This document shows, one piece after another, positions 11,323 through 22,439 of a DNA stretch of 64,000 nt. Source of the stretch: Flaccisagitta enflata (taxonomy: Eukaryota > Chaetognatha > Sagittoidea > Aphragmophora); contig OZ231127.1 in assembly GCA_965153355.1 (NCBI GenBank), forward strand, positions 45,694,001 through 45,758,000, given 5' to 3'. The number at the start of each line of letters is the position of its first letter. Position 1 is the first letter of the stretch. The translations under genes were made by a program, and so were the position numbers. The notes under the pieces are model-generated. The model worked only from the letters and a program-made list of their open reading frames with translations. It was not told the DNA's origin and did not search any database.

Positions 11323-11402
11323 GTGTTTATAAAATCAGCTGCATCAACCCGTCTTGATGGAATTGGCAGTATTACAGTATATGCAAAGGAGCCCAAGAAA
11401 AA
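11323..11402 (+). CDS. Exon 8
   Basis: Acceptor TTATTGTAG, donor AA|GTAAGA. The exon enters in phase 0 and leaves two bases over. It encodes VFIKSAASTRLDGIGSITVY then a Lys-rich end. It follows a 3.5 kb intron filled with transposons. No domain recognised. Confidence 0.6.
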
Positions 11403-11784
11403 GTAAGAATAAATTATTTCGAATCAAAAATGAGTATCATTTGAGTGAGGTAAAAATCTTGGGGGCCTAAGATCTTCATGCTCAACAAGGAATAATGGAC
11501 CCATTATTTTTCTGAAAATATGTAGCACAGATCCTTTATTTCTAGATGCTTTTAACACCTGTCACACAATTATTGAGAACGCAATACAGTAAATAAAACC
11601 ATGAAAAACATATTTTTAGTCAACCCACTCCAATGAATTTAAAATGAAGTATCCTGGGCTGAAACTATAGTTTAGATTTCATGTTACTTGGCCAACTAGA
11701 AGTATGCTTATCATGGTTTAACCTAATGTGTTTCCTTCTCAGAAATTGTGCGACAGGTGTTAAAATTGAGCAAGTGATGTGGGA

Positions 11785-12002
11785 TCACAACATCATTGCG
11801 GACGGGTGGGCAGGGGCGTCCAACTCCCTTTCACACCCCATGCCCAACCCCTCATACAAACACACAAAAAGCATCTATAACGCTCATTTTCCCACTTTTG
11901 GACTCGTTTCCAAGAACTGACGGATGAACCAATGCACCACTCGACCAATGGACCAGCGGACGGACAAAATCTCTTATAGAGCTGCGTGTCCGCAACTAAA
12001 AA
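11785..12002 (-). repeat. Three-arm hairpin repeat
   Basis: CATTGCGGACGGGTGGGCAGG lies at the left (from 11793) and AGCTGCGTGTCCGCAACT (11980-11997) plus AAAAA at the right. The left arm TTGCGGAC is complementary to GTCCGCAA of the end hairpin. Read from the other strand, the one odd pair in the hairpin is a G-U wobble. Confidence 0.8.
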
Positions 12003-12094
12003 TACGATGTTGACTCATTTTATCCTAAAGCACCTGCATAGCTATTGTTGGCGCTGTAATTTCTTTTGATTAAATACCGATACCAATTCTTCAG

Positions 12095-12237
12095 CCTCCC
12101 TGAAGAAAATCAAATGACGAAAGAAACAGCGAAACCAGAAGAACCGAGTCCCTATCAACTGCAAGAAGAACCTGCTGAAAAAAGTGTGCCAGCAGATGTA
12201 GACTTGGAAGATCGATTGGGCGAGGCGATCACGGAAG
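12095..12237 (+). CDS. Exon 9: Glu/Pro-rich
   Basis: Acceptor ATTCTTCAG, donor GAAG|GTTGGT. It continues from exon 8 (AA+C gives Asn) and leaves in phase 1. The text is acidic (LPEENQMTKETAKPEEPSPY...DLEDRLGEAITEG) and probably disordered. Confidence 0.7.
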
Positions 12238-12445
12238 GTTGGTATAATGAGTGACACAGAGTGACCTCAAAAGCCCAAAGTCTCACCAAAATTGATAATG
12301 AGTTCCAGGCCAGGGGCGTGGGTTCGAAAAACTGCTGTTGATCCGTAAATTTTACTCATTGCTGTATTTTGTCAAAGAGCTGTATAGGTCCAGAAATCCA
12401 AGTACTTTCCATTAAACAAAGCGTCTTTCTCTTGATCTTTAACAG

Positions 12446-12522
12446 CAATAACTGATGATAAAACGGAGCTGCCTGAACTTCTGTCACCAGACGAATCCAT
12501 TGAAGCAGATGAACTACCACAG
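12446..12522 (+). CDS. Exon 10
   Basis: Acceptor TTTAACAG, donor CAG|GTAATC. It enters in phase 1 and leaves in phase 0. It encodes AITDDKTELPELLSPDESIE followed by ADELPQ, an acidic linker. Confidence 0.65.
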
Positions 12523-12579
12523 GTAATCAGTCTCGCTCTTCAATGTTCAGTTGATAATGAGTTGTGAGCTGAAATCAAA

Positions 12580-13340
12580 CAAGTCTAAGATTCAAAGATG
12601 GAGACAATAAATGAAATACTAAGATGGGACTTTTGAGACAAATGAAATGTTTTTACTATGGATTTGGCCAACGAAAACATTAAGACGGCAAATTTTTGAA
12701 GGAAAAGTAAGTGTTTCACCATACTTTTTGCATCATTTTCAGGAAAATAATGGTGCAAGAATGATTTTGAAAGATGACTTGTCTCTAATGACACTTGGTG
12801 TATACAATTCTATCATATTCTGACCTCAAAAATAATTTTTACTGTGCAATTCACATGAGAAAAGCAAGAAAATCAAGGTTTTTTAGGAAATTTTGCTTAC
12901 ATTTTTTAGTTTGTTCTTACCATTGAAATTCTAACTTCAACTTCAACTTCAATTAAACCGGTTAAGGAAAGCCAATGGCTTGTAGCTCCGGTAATTGATT
13001 TTGGAAGAGAACTATGTTTTTTGTTTTTTCATTTTTTCAATTTCTATGCAATCTTAAAATTTCAACGAGCCCCCTGTCAGTTACCAAAAATGAAAATTTT
13101 CAATAATTTGCATTATGTTTTCTTTACTATTTGTAGCTTCATTTGGTTCTTTTTCATGTTTGAATGGAAATTATGCAAAAGAATATCAATCATGATATAT
13201 CTCAATGATTTTTTTAGTTTAATTATTCAGTTTCAATCATTTTGATTTTTTACTTTGGCTCCTGTTGAAACACAAATATTGCCTTCAAAGGAACGCCGTC
13301 TTAAGTGGAATTGAAAAAAAGCGTTGTACAACTTCAATTG
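12580..13340. repeat. Dispersed repeat, inverse copy of 18050-18540
   Basis: The reverse complement of 12580-12830 aligns clearly with 18330-18540; both carry AGTATxGTGAAACACTT and AGAATATGATA. A second part (12900-13060) matches the AAGAACATAGTTCTC hairpin region of the same repeat. It lies in the intron between exons 10 and 11. Confidence 0.65.
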
Positions 13341-13438
13341 GCAATATTTTGAAAAAATTTTTCCAAAAAACTAAAATTGTCAACTCTGGCAATAAATGTT
13401 AACATTGTGTCTTATTTTCTTTTGTTTGTTTTTTTCAG

Positions 13439-13590
13439 ACCCCAAATTCTGTTCGCAAAAAATCGATTCGTGAGAGAATCGAGCAATTGCACAAAGAATG
13501 CATTGAGTGGGAAGATCGTTTGGAGAAGAGCAAAGACAAATTCAAACAATTGCAGAATGGCGCTGAACAACCCCACGACAAGAATGACGG
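13439..13590 (+). CDS. Exon 11: Arg/Lys-rich helical segment
   Basis: The acceptor is TTTTTTCAG and the donor ACGG|GTAAGC, phase 0 in and two bases over. It encodes a strongly helical stretch SIRERIEQLHKECIEWEDRL followed by EKSKDKFKQLQNG. The Ser-Ile-x-Glu-Arg ... Glu-Trp spacing recalls short helical repeats of supervillin-type proteins, but this is only a resemblance. Confidence 0.75.
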
Positions 13591-13895
13591 GTAAGCTATG
13601 AGAAAATGACATGTACATGTGCTACCAGACAGAACCAATCAACATTTCTCAAAAAGTCAAATTGAATACCATGGGAACAATGAAGGTCTCGCTGGTGATA
13701 GTTGTGATGAAAGATAGAGGGGGAATGATATTTGGAACATAGACTTTTGAAAGGATACCTTATCAAGTTATTGTGATTGGTTGCTATGGAAACACATTTC
13801 TTTGTTTTCCCCGCTAAAATATCAATATTTTGAACAAACAACATGCAGGAACATTGCTCAAAATTAATTTTGCTACAATTGTCTCTCAGAAACTA

Positions 13896-14513
13896 TAGTA
13901 CCTTCCGAGCAAACCCGGCTAAAACTGGAGGATTAATTTTTGTAACCTTAATTCTATTTTCTTATCTTTGTTTTTTGTATCTAACCTAATTAACGGATAC
14001 TTAATTCCTTGAACATATTTGGCTGTTAAAACAGATAACTCTTTAAATCAAAGTCTTTGAACACATCATTTTGAAGTATTTTAACCCAGACCATTAGATT
14101 TGGCATAAAATTTTACCCATCCTAGACAACAAGAACAGCTCAATTAGACAATTTTTACAGGTTTTATAGCTATTTTAAGTTTTTAAGAACAATTGTCTTA
14201 AAATAATTTAGGAAAATTGTCCTTAAAAACTTTAAATGGCCATAAAATCTGAAGTAATTATCTGATTGAGCTGTTCTTCTTGACTAGGATAGGTAAAATT
14301 TTCTGCCGAATCAAATGGTCTAGGTTAGAACACTCCAAATTGATGTCTTCATGCACTTTGATTTCACATGTTATTTCTTTTTACAGCAAAATATATTCAA
14401 GGAATTAAGTATCTTTTAATTAAGTTAAATACAAAAAATGAAGTGTAGGAAATAAAATTAAAATAACAAAAACTAATCCTCCAGTTTTAGCCGGGTTTGC
14501 TCAGATGGTACTC
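13896..14513. mobile_element. TA-flanked foldback MITE, 618 bp
   Basis: The arms pair TAGTACCTTCCGAGC...CCCGGCTAAAACTGGAGG with the inverse at 14478-14513. TA lies at 13894-13895 and 14514-14515. The arms extend to the middle with many small differences, so the element is old. No reading frame. Confidence 0.8.
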
Positions 14514-14515
14514 TA

Positions 14516-14620
14516 CATTACTCTCATAGTTAGTTCGCCATTTCCCAGATCATGCCCATAACGTAGAGTCTACGTTATGGGCATGATCTGGGAAATGGCG
14601 AACTAATTATGAGAGTAATG
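14516..14620. mobile_element. Near-perfect 105-bp palindrome flanked by TA
   Basis: CATTACTCTCATAGTTAG... is mirrored almost perfectly about a three-base centre (AGT near 14568), with arms of about 50 bp. TA at 14514-14515 and 14621-14622. It shares its left TA with the neighbouring foldback element, so the two lie back to back on one target dinucleotide. It could form a long cruciform or RNA hairpin in the transcript. Confidence 0.85.
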
Positions 14621-15303
14621 TACACACTTTGTAGCACTAGATTTTCTATGATACACAATGATCCATCTTAAAATATGTTGTTTATTCACACAAAGTGTAG
14701 CCGACATACTAATCTAAAATATCATGACGTAAATCATTACCATAGGATCAAGGAGAAATCGGATATGTAATGGGAAAGTTAAAGGTCAAATATGAGTGAA
14801 TACTCAAAATACACGACCCAGTGAGTCAAGTGGGCACTGATGAAGACGGATCTGAAAGTCATATATATGATATCTTTATTTAAAAACCATGATCCACAGA
14901 AAAAAGTACTTTCTTACTCTAGAGTTAGATATATCTTTAGTTTTAAGTGTAATTTAGGTTGTCACAGGGTGTGAACACATTCCTTACAATGAGCTAGCTG
15001 GTACCCGAAACGTACTTTTGTAAAAATATCGCGTGGTTGTCCACTGCTGGGTAGCATTAGCCAAACATATGATACTATGGGAAAGTTGTTTGATTATAAA
15101 TAATGTTCCTGTACAAAGTTTGTTGATGTATTGATATTTTTGTGGAAAAACATGAAAATACATTTCTATAGCAATCAAAAATGGTGGGAAATAAAGCCTT
15201 TTTTTACTAGTTAATATTTCAAACATTATTCCCCGTGCTTTATTTGTATTTTGATTGCACTTGATCATTTCAAGTCAAGACTGTATGAAAAGTGAAACAA
15301 TAT

Positions 15304-15368
15304 CTATGTATGTATGAATGTATGTATGTATGTATGCATGTATGTATGTATGCATGTATGTATGTATG

Positions 15369-15402
<34 letters not shown>

Positions 15403-15472
15403 TGTATGTATGTATGTATGTATGTATGTATGTATGTATGTATGTATGTATGTATGTATGTATGTATGTACA
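15304..15472. repeat. (ATGT)n microsatellite
   Basis: Almost pure ATGT tetranucleotide array of about 170 bp, roughly 100 bp before exon 12. Tyr-Val-Cys-Met reading frames over it are artefacts. Confidence 0.95.
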
Positions 15473-15575
15473 TTTTAGTTAGAATTCCACTAAACCTTAA
15501 ATTTTTCTTCCTTGTGTCCACTTTCATTATCGCGATCTCAATTCTAATTTGGATTCTTTTATTGCCAATCCAAAG

Positions 15576-15728
15576 GACGAAAATGTCTTCGCCCACATCC
15601 CCCAAAATTAAGTCGTTCATCGATATATTTACGGCCAAACCGTATCATGTCGTGCCAAAACTGTATAAAGGCAACGTAGAGACAGATCCATGCCTTAGGT
15701 CCCCAATGTTGAGGGATATAAAGTCGAA
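15576..15728 (+). CDS. Exon 12
   Basis: The acceptor ATCCAAAG precedes GACGAAAATG and the donor is GAA|GTAAGT. The phase fits exon 11 (GG+G). It encodes TKMSSPTSPKIKSFIDIFTA then KPYHVVPKLYKGN and further residues. The Lys-x-Phe-Ile-Asp-Ile-Phe element may be a short binding motif. No named domain recognised. Confidence 0.7.
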
Positions 15729-16126
15729 GTAAGTTTTAACAATCATTTGTCTGTGTACTTAACAGAAATTTCGCTCATTTGGTGTGATGGATTTGATTTT
15801 TTTCTAGTTTCTGGTGAAAGGTGAAATTTTTTTTTTCGTATGATACTGTCCCATTTTGTATTGAAAATCCCGGGTGATTGAATGCTTTAAAAAAACGATC
15901 CACATACAATTTATACAATACCAAAAGATTAAATACTCACAAATTCATCTGAAGGGTGGCTGTAATTTACATACTCAGAGCCATCTTTGAAGCAATTTTT
16001 TGACATGAATCTGTCGATTATGTTTTGGGTCTGGAAGTAAAGTAGATAGAAAAATGAATGCGCTTATCAAATCTTTTTAACATGTACTAGACTAAACATG
16101 TTTTGAACTTTTGATCTTCTTTTTAG

Positions 16127-16176
16127 GTCATCATCGATGAGCCTCAATTTGACCGACTCTCGACCGGTTGTGACAG
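16127..16176 (+). CDS. Exon 13
   Basis: Acceptor CTTTTTAG, donor ACAG|GTGAGT. The phases agree on both sides. It encodes a short Ser-rich link (SSSMSLNLTDSRPVVT). Confidence 0.65.
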
Positions 16177-16223
16177 GTGAGTCCTTTAGTAAAGGCTTTA
16201 CTACCTAGAAAGTTGTTTGCTTA

Positions 16224-16619
16224 CAGAGGAAGGAGAAATATAAGATGTGAACCCCCCAAAAACTGTAGCACCCCCCTTACAGCTCAAATTATAGCAATTA
16301 ATAATGAATTTAATGTTGTTAATTAAAGCTTATGACTATACAAGTGGCGCCACCAGAGCGATTTTGCAATTTCCATTCCAGTCTCAAATTATAGTAAAAA
16401 AACCTTGATTTTAAGAACTTTTAATAATACTTAATTTTAATACTTTATTAAGCTATATCTAAACTTAAAAAACAAAAATAAAAAATCGCTCTGGTGACGC
16501 CAGTTGTATTAATATAAACATTTTTCTTCTACCTTTAGAATATCTATAATTTAATCGGTTAAAGCTGTAGGGGGGGTGCTACAGTTTTCAGGGGTGCACA
16601 CCTTATAACCTTCTCTCTG
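16224..16619. mobile_element. TA-flanked foldback MITE, 396 bp
   Basis: Arms CAGAGGAAGG ... AACTGTAGCACCCCCC and the inverse at 16565-16619, with TA at 16222-16223 and 16620-16621. A related fragment, TTTAGCACCCCCCGCCCCC, lies at about 52048. It sits in the intron between exons 13 and 14. Confidence 0.75.
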
Positions 16620-17187
16620 TATAACTTATTGCTTACATGATCGTATTAAAAAACAATTGACCCACCAACCAACACTCGGACCAACCAACCAACCGGCAAA
16701 ACGAACGTTCAGATGGTCATTGAACCTTTAAAAGACGCGCTTTGGCATTCTTAAGTAATAAACGTAGTAAACCATCTATGGAAGTGATGTCCCCAAGACG
16801 AATTTTACCTCACCCATACCGGTTGTATTTGAGAGAGTTTGAATTGGGACCAATCTGATTGTCAAAGCTACATGTGTTTTAGAATCGTACTCATCCAATG
16901 GGGAAGCCATTTTCGGCTGGGAAAAGAATTGTTTTTAGGTGGTCAAAGTTAGTTACCATCACATTACTCCTGATAAAACCAAATTTGCTCGCTGAAAAAA
17001 AACAACAAACAAACAAACATAGATGCTTGCAAGTTTTCCTTTACATAGTAAAAACTTTCGAATCTAGTTAACTTCCTGTAATCTGCTATATATTTGTGAA
17101 CCAGGTTAACTGTTTAAATACGCTTATCAAACGACTACGAATCTTGAATTTGACGACAACTCGAATGTTTGACTTGTAATTTGGCAG

Positions 17188-17303
17188 ACGCTCAGCGGCG
17201 ATGGGGTGTGATACGCGCAGTGTCCGCGTCAAACAATAATCAAGCAGATCCCAAGCGAGATTTGATGGAATCCATCAGAGGATTTTCGGGAGAACTGAAA
17301 ACG
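17188..17303 (+). CDS. Exon 14: WH2-like motif
   Basis: Acceptor ATTTGGCAG, donor ACG|GTAAAG, phase 1 in and phase 0 out. It encodes AQRRWGVIRAVSASNNNQ followed by DPKRDLMESIRGFSGELKT. DLMESIRGF-SG-ELK-TV fits the WH2 signature (a helix Leu-Met-x2-Ile-Arg followed by the Leu-Lys-x-Val strand), which binds actin monomers. The final Val comes from exon 15, so the exon junction falls inside the motif. Confidence 0.7.
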
Positions 17304-17312
17304 GTAAAGGGA

Positions 17313-17399
17313 TCAATGAATGAATGAATGGGATTATGAATGAATGAATGAATGAATGAATGAATGAATGAATGAATGAATGAATGGAATTATGAATGA
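17313..17399. repeat. (AATG)n microsatellite
   Basis: ATGA tetranucleotide array starting 10 bp after the donor of exon 14. Impure AATG units continue to about 17540. Confidence 0.9.
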
Positions 17400-17824
17400 A
17401 TGAATGAATCACTGATGGAATGAACCATGTGAGTAAAAAAAAAAACTAAACACATACCTCTGAGTAACTGAATAAAGGAATTAGTGAATGAATGAAAGAA
17501 TAAACGAACGAAGGAATGAATAAATGAACGAAGGTAGAAATCAGAAAGGGATGAGAGGAAGAAAGGAAGGAGGAAATGATTTTGTAATTATATATAGTCC
17601 ATGAATGAACGATAAACAATGAAGCAAAAAGGTGTTCGCCATATCCATATATCCATCTGAAGTCATGATCCGATGTGGTCCCCAACCACTGGTTATGACG
17701 GCTTCCCTCCGAAGGCAACATTTGTGTTTCAAAGAAGATCAAAATAGAAAAAATGTATAAATGAAAATGCAGAAATAAGTGAATAAAGATGATTGAGATG
17801 GCTCAGATATGATATTTTAAAGAA

Positions 17825-18037
17825 CAAGGCCGGATACACGGCTACCCCAGTCGCGTGCGGGTGGGCAGGGGCCATATTTGAGGTCACTTGATCATTTGGG
17901 CAGGAGCAGTGAGGCTAAAGACTGCAAAAACCAAAAAAAGTAAAGTGTGACGGACCGACGGACGGACCGACAGACCGACTGACCAACGGATGGACCGACA
18001 AAGCGGGGTGTAGAGTCGCGTAGCACGCGACTAAAAA
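17825..18037 (-). repeat. Three-arm hairpin repeat at duplication edge
   Basis: CAAGGCCGGATACACGGC starts it, arm AGTCGCGTGC lies at 17849-17858 and the end hairpin AGTCGCGTAGCACGCGACT at 18014-18032, then AAAAA. The distal arm pairs perfectly over 10 bases with GCACGCGACT of the hairpin. The left breakpoint of the tandem duplication falls inside this copy. Confidence 0.85.
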
Positions 18038-18602
18038 TTTGCATTGATTCAGCAAAAGGACCAGGTTTAGCCAATATTACCAAAAGAATTACTTTGAAAA
18101 TTTGTACTTATTTTATTTTTGGTCACTGACAGAGGGCTGGTTGAAATTCTAAATTTGCATAGGAAATGAAAAAATGAAAAAACAAAGAACATAGTTCTCT
18201 TCCCAAATCGATTACAGAAAGAACTATGTTTCTCAAAATGCAAAATTTCCCTGTATTTGGCTTTCTTAGAATTTCAACCTCAGAAAATGAAAAAAAGCGT
18301 AAGCAGAAAATCAGTAAAAATCATCATTTTCTTGCTTGTTTTCATGTGAATCGCATGGTTCAAATTGCATTTTAAGTCAGAATATGATAAAAATGTATGC
18401 ACCAAGTATCCCTTAGAGACAATTTGTCCACTAAAAGCATTCCAGCTTCATTATTGTCCTGATAATGATGCAAAAAGTATTGTGAAACACTTCATTTTCC
18501 TTCATAAATTTTCCGTCTTATGTTACCAATTGATATTGTAATCATCTGTTTAATTCGATATTATGTGCAATATTATGTAAGTTCTATTTGCGTTCTTTGT
18601 AG

Positions 18603-18674
18603 GTTCCTCCCAGTAATCCAACGGAGGGGATGTACACTCGAAAAGGTGCATCGGATCGAGCCAGTTGGACTTGA
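18603..18674 (+). CDS. Exon 15, last exon (copy 1)
   Basis: The acceptor TTTGTAG precedes GTTCCTCCC. It encodes 23 residues, VPPSNPTEGMYTRKGASDRA then SWT and a TGA stop. The first Val finishes the WH2-like motif. An identical coding copy lies at 22368-22439 in the tandem duplicate. No clear AATAAA was seen close downstream. Confidence 0.75.
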   Translation, partial: VPPSNPTEGMYTRKGASDRASWT

Positions 18675-19201
18675 AAGGAGCATCCACGACCACAAATGAC
18701 AAAAACAACTACAACATGAAAATATCACATGCGAATATTTTTCATGGCATTTATTTCATCACATAGTCATAGCCATTTCCATTTCATTCTGATAAAATAC
18801 AACCTCTCAATTGTTGATCTTCTCATGAGGGTCATCTGCCGACTACTTCGACGCACATATTATTTTGATAGTTTTGTTATCCCATCTTCCCCCCCCCCCT
18901 GTCTTTTAACATTAAGTCCATGCCCAATAACTTACACCCGTTCATTTGTGATAAAAATCAAATAGAGAGAAACTCACTGTCTCTGATAAACGTTTATCTT
19001 TGCACCTTTATATGAGAATTGTGTTGCTCTGCCATCACAGGGCACCAAGTGTTGAATCTTTGAAAACTTTCCTCGAAAACTATTCAGCTCATGAATATAT
19101 GGACACCTGAAAAAAAAATCTTTAGAATATGCAGCGCTTGATCGAATGAAATTCTAAACCCCTAATTGGCAGCATTAGAAAGAACTTGAACAACTTTTTA
19201 T

Positions 19202-19443
19202 CAAGGCCAACACCTTACAGTCGGGTGCGGTTGTTAAGACCATTAGACCAAAAGACAAGACGACTAAAAGACCAAAAGACTAAGAGACTATTGACTTAGA
19301 TAAACTTTAGAAAACTTTAAATGACTTAAAATGACTAAAAATGGCGTAAAACGAAAGTGAAAGCTAAGCGTCACGGACCGACCGACGGACCGACCGACAT
19401 ACAGACAGAGAGGGTTGTAGAGTCGCGTGCACGCGACTAAAAA
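19202..19443 (-). repeat. Three-arm hairpin repeat
   Basis: CAAGGCCAACACC starts it, arm AGTCGGGTGC lies at 19219-19228, and a perfect 18-base palindrome AGTCGCGTGCACGCGACT at 19421-19438 with AAAAA ends it. The middle is made of GACTAAAAGACC-type units instead of TCCG. Confidence 0.8.
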
Positions 19444-19617
19444 GTGAGACCAATCTGGGATCAGTAATTCAATTTAACAAGGAGCTGCACCTCTCCAAAG
19501 TTACAACTTTTTCAGATGACTGTATATTTAGGAACTAGGTGGTACTTAAAGCACGTTTTTAAATATTTGTTTATAAATCTCTGTTTGTATGACCATCAGT
19601 CTGTACGCAACTCATGC

Positions 19618-19680
<63 letters not shown>

Positions 19681-20194
19681 CCTCCACAAGTTCTATTTGT
19701 ATTGTCTCTTTTCAGCAAGGAAAGCTTTGTTATTTACATTTCTATGTATGTGCTATGGTGAAATGTGATGTCCGATTTAAGTGCATATCGTATTATTGAT
19801 TGATTTTGTATGCTTTCAATGTGAAATTGGTGATGGTCACATTTAAAAGAAAACTGTGGTCTGAATTTCTTTCACTGGCAATTTTGTCCATTCTAACACT
19901 GTCTTGGCGTCAAATTTATATCTTATGGTAACAAATGATTATAAGAACATTTAACAATCAACACTCCTTTGGATATTAGTTTTTTTTTCTTTTGGCAGGG
20001 ATAGGGAAAACGTCTCAAAAGCATAGTCCATACTCCACTCATAATTCTTTAGTTAGAAACAAATAGGGCAATTACTTAAATTTGTGAAATCTCTTGCGTT
20101 TAATTCTTTAAGAAAGAAGATATTTTTGATTTTACTCTGGCTCGCAGGCTAATGGGAATGAACTAACATGAAACATCAGCGTTCAATCAGCCTA

Positions 20195-21089
20195 CACTCA
20201 AAAAAAAAATTTTGGGTATAATCATTATATCAAAAAATTATATCAATCGCGGACGAAATTATATCATATATTAATTATATCGAAATTATATCGAAATTAT
20301 ATTTCATCCGAGACATTGCGTCGGAAAACAGTGAAATATTTTAATTATATCAGATTATTTATTAATATATTTATTATATTCCCTCTTCCGGCAATATAAT
20401 AATTACATTATGGAAAAACTTTAGTAAAACTGCAAACCATTTTTGGCGACAATCTCATTTGCATATTGCAGTCAGTTAGTTTTAGCGTTTTTTAAGCTAC
20501 CTTATCAATTTAAAAATGCATATTTTGTTATTTTTTGACAGTGTTTACATAGTTATTATATACATCAAAAAATGGTTTATTAGTGAAACATTGATTGCTG
20601 TTATTATTTTACTGTCTATAACTTTCTAGAGGAACAAGTCTTTGTCACACAGTAATGACAAGGATATAAAACAAAAATAAAATATTCATAAGTGTTCATG
20701 CGATAAAAAAAAAAAGAGGAAGTGAAACAGTGTGAGGGGGCAGAGGGGGTAGAGGGAGAAGAGGGGGTAGAGGGGAATAAGAGGAGAAGGTGGTGGAATA
20801 GAAGGAGGAGGAGGGAGAAAGAAAAAACATCAATACTACAATATGCAAATGAGATCAAAATATAATTCTTATAATCTTTAATATAATTGTTATAAGCTGT
20901 CATAAAACAGTTATATTGACCATATGCCACCACTGCGATATAATTTCGATATAATTTCGATATAATTTCGATATAATATCGATATAATTTCGATATAATA
21001 TCGATATAATTGTTATGTGGTATAATTTCGTCCGCGATTGATATAATTTTTTGCTATAATTATTAGAAAAAAATTTTTTTTTTTGAGTG
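20195..21089. mobile_element. TA-flanked MITE, 895 bp, with an empty site
   Basis: Inverted ends of about 110 bp begin CACTCAAAAAAAAAATTTT and share ATCAATCGCGGACGAAATTA. TA lies at 20193-20194 and 21090-21091. Copy 2 of the duplication carries the unoccupied site CAGCC-TA-TATGC at 23918-23919, so insertion after the duplication, or precise loss, is read directly. The inner part is rich in ATATCGAAATT units. Tc1/mariner-type by target; no transposase. Confidence 0.93.
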
Positions 21090-21212
21090 TATATGCAAGT
21101 TCAGAGTTCATTTTGCACCAAAATAGGTCCTCCTATCGGTAATATTTGTTTTTGGCCTCGACTGAATCAACTGGCCTCCCGATTGCCCCAATTACTCCGA
21201 TTACACGCCGTA

Positions 21213-21505
21213 TTTTTAGATGCGTCTTCGCATCTCTATAATAGGCTGTGTCCGTTGGTCGGTCGGTCGGTCGGTCGGTTGGTTGGTTGGTCGGTAATGC
21301 ATACATTAAAAACATCAAAATCAAGCATTTTTTCAACAGAAAAGTGGTTCTACCCCAGTAAAAGAAGCATACATCAAGTAATTCATTCATTCAATCATTC
21401 ATTCATTCATTCATTCACAAATGACATTCATTCATAAAAAAACATTCATTCAAAAAAAAACGTTCATCCAAAGAGGACGCATCGTTGGCCTACTTGGCCT
21501 TGTTT
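21213..21505 (+). repeat. Three-arm hairpin repeat, GATGCGTC form
   Basis: AGATGCGTCTTCGCATCT (21218-21235) is the end hairpin, followed by GGTC/GGTT and ATTC runs. The distal arm GACGCATC (21476-21483) and the GGCCTACTTGGCC hairpin follow, then TTGTTT. All three arms carry the GATGCG/CGCATC form, unlike the GTTGCG and GTCGCG copies. Confidence 0.85.
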
Positions 21506-21590
21506 ATAAGAACACAGTTTTTTGAAGTGAGGCTCAGCGTTCTTTTTTTTTGCTAATTTTCAGCCTCAAATGTTCTTAACCTGTTCTTAT

Positions 21591-21736
21591 TTTGAGTCGC
21601 GGACACACGACTCTATAAGCCACTTTTCGGTCTATTGGTCCATCCGTCCGTCCGTTGGTCACAAAGTCACTTTTTGAGGTTTTCCGCTCCTGCCCACACG
21701 TCCGCGACTAATGCTGCCGTGTATACGGCCTTGTTG
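21591..21736 (+). repeat. Three-arm hairpin repeat, GTCGCGGAC form
   Basis: AGTCGCGGACACACGACT (21595-21612) starts it; the distal arm GTCCGCGACT (21700-21709) is a perfect 10-base partner of arm 1. It ends GCCGTGTATACGGCCTTGTT. It is short and has almost no TCCG expansion, so it is close to a minimal copy. Confidence 0.85.
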
Positions 21737-22367
21737 TAGCATGGAGGTTCAACGGACGGACCGACAAAGCGGGGTGTAGAGTCGCGTAGCACGCGACTAA
21801 AAATTTGCATTGATTCAGCAAAAGGACCAGGTTTAGCCAATATTACCAAAAGAATTACTTTGAAAATTTGTACTTATTTTATTTTTGGTCACTGACAGAG
21901 GGCTGGTTGAAATTCTAAATTTGCATAGGAAATGAAAAAATGAAAAAACAAAGAACATAGTTCTCTTCCCAAATCGATTACAGAGAGAACTATGTTTTTC
22001 AAAATGCAAAATTTCCCTGTATTTGGCTTTCTTAGAATTTCAACCTCAGAAAATGAAAAAAAGTGTAAGCAGAAAATCACTAAAAATCATCATTTTCTTG
22101 CTTGTTTTCATGTGAATCGCATGGTTCAAATTGCATTTTAAGTCAGAATATGATAAAAATGTATGCACCAAGTATCCTTAGAGACAATTTGTCCACTAAA
22201 AGCATTCCAGCTTCATTATTGTCCTGATAATGATGCAAAAAGTATTGTGAAACACTTCATTTTCCTTCATAAATTTTCCGTCTTATGTTACCAATTGATA
22301 TTGTAATCATCTGTTTAATTCGATATTATGTGCAATATTATGTAAGTTCTATTTGCGTTCTTCGTAG

Positions 22368-22439
22368 GTTCCTCCCAGTAATCCAACGGAGGGGATGTAC
22401 ACTCGAAAAGGTGCATCGGATCGAGCCAGTTGGACTTGA
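22368..22439 (+). CDS. Duplicate last exon (copy 2)
   Basis: The acceptor TCGTAG and the 72 coding bases are identical in protein to exon 15. It could serve as an alternative 3' end of the SEA/WH2 gene with a different downstream UTR, or be unused because the first copy captures splicing. Confidence 0.7.
   Translation, partial: VPPSNPTEGMYTRKGASDRASWT

Larger units (their letters stand above)
17985..21750 (+). repeat. Tandem duplication, copy 1
   Basis: Direct repeat of 21751-24582 at about 99% identity by eye. It begins in the CCGA run of a hairpin repeat and ends at GCATGGAGGTTC inside or just after another one. It carries the last exon of the SEA/WH2 gene. It is longer than copy 2 because it holds a MITE (20195-21089) and a longer CT run (19620-19680 against 23383-23408). 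Confidence 0.92.
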
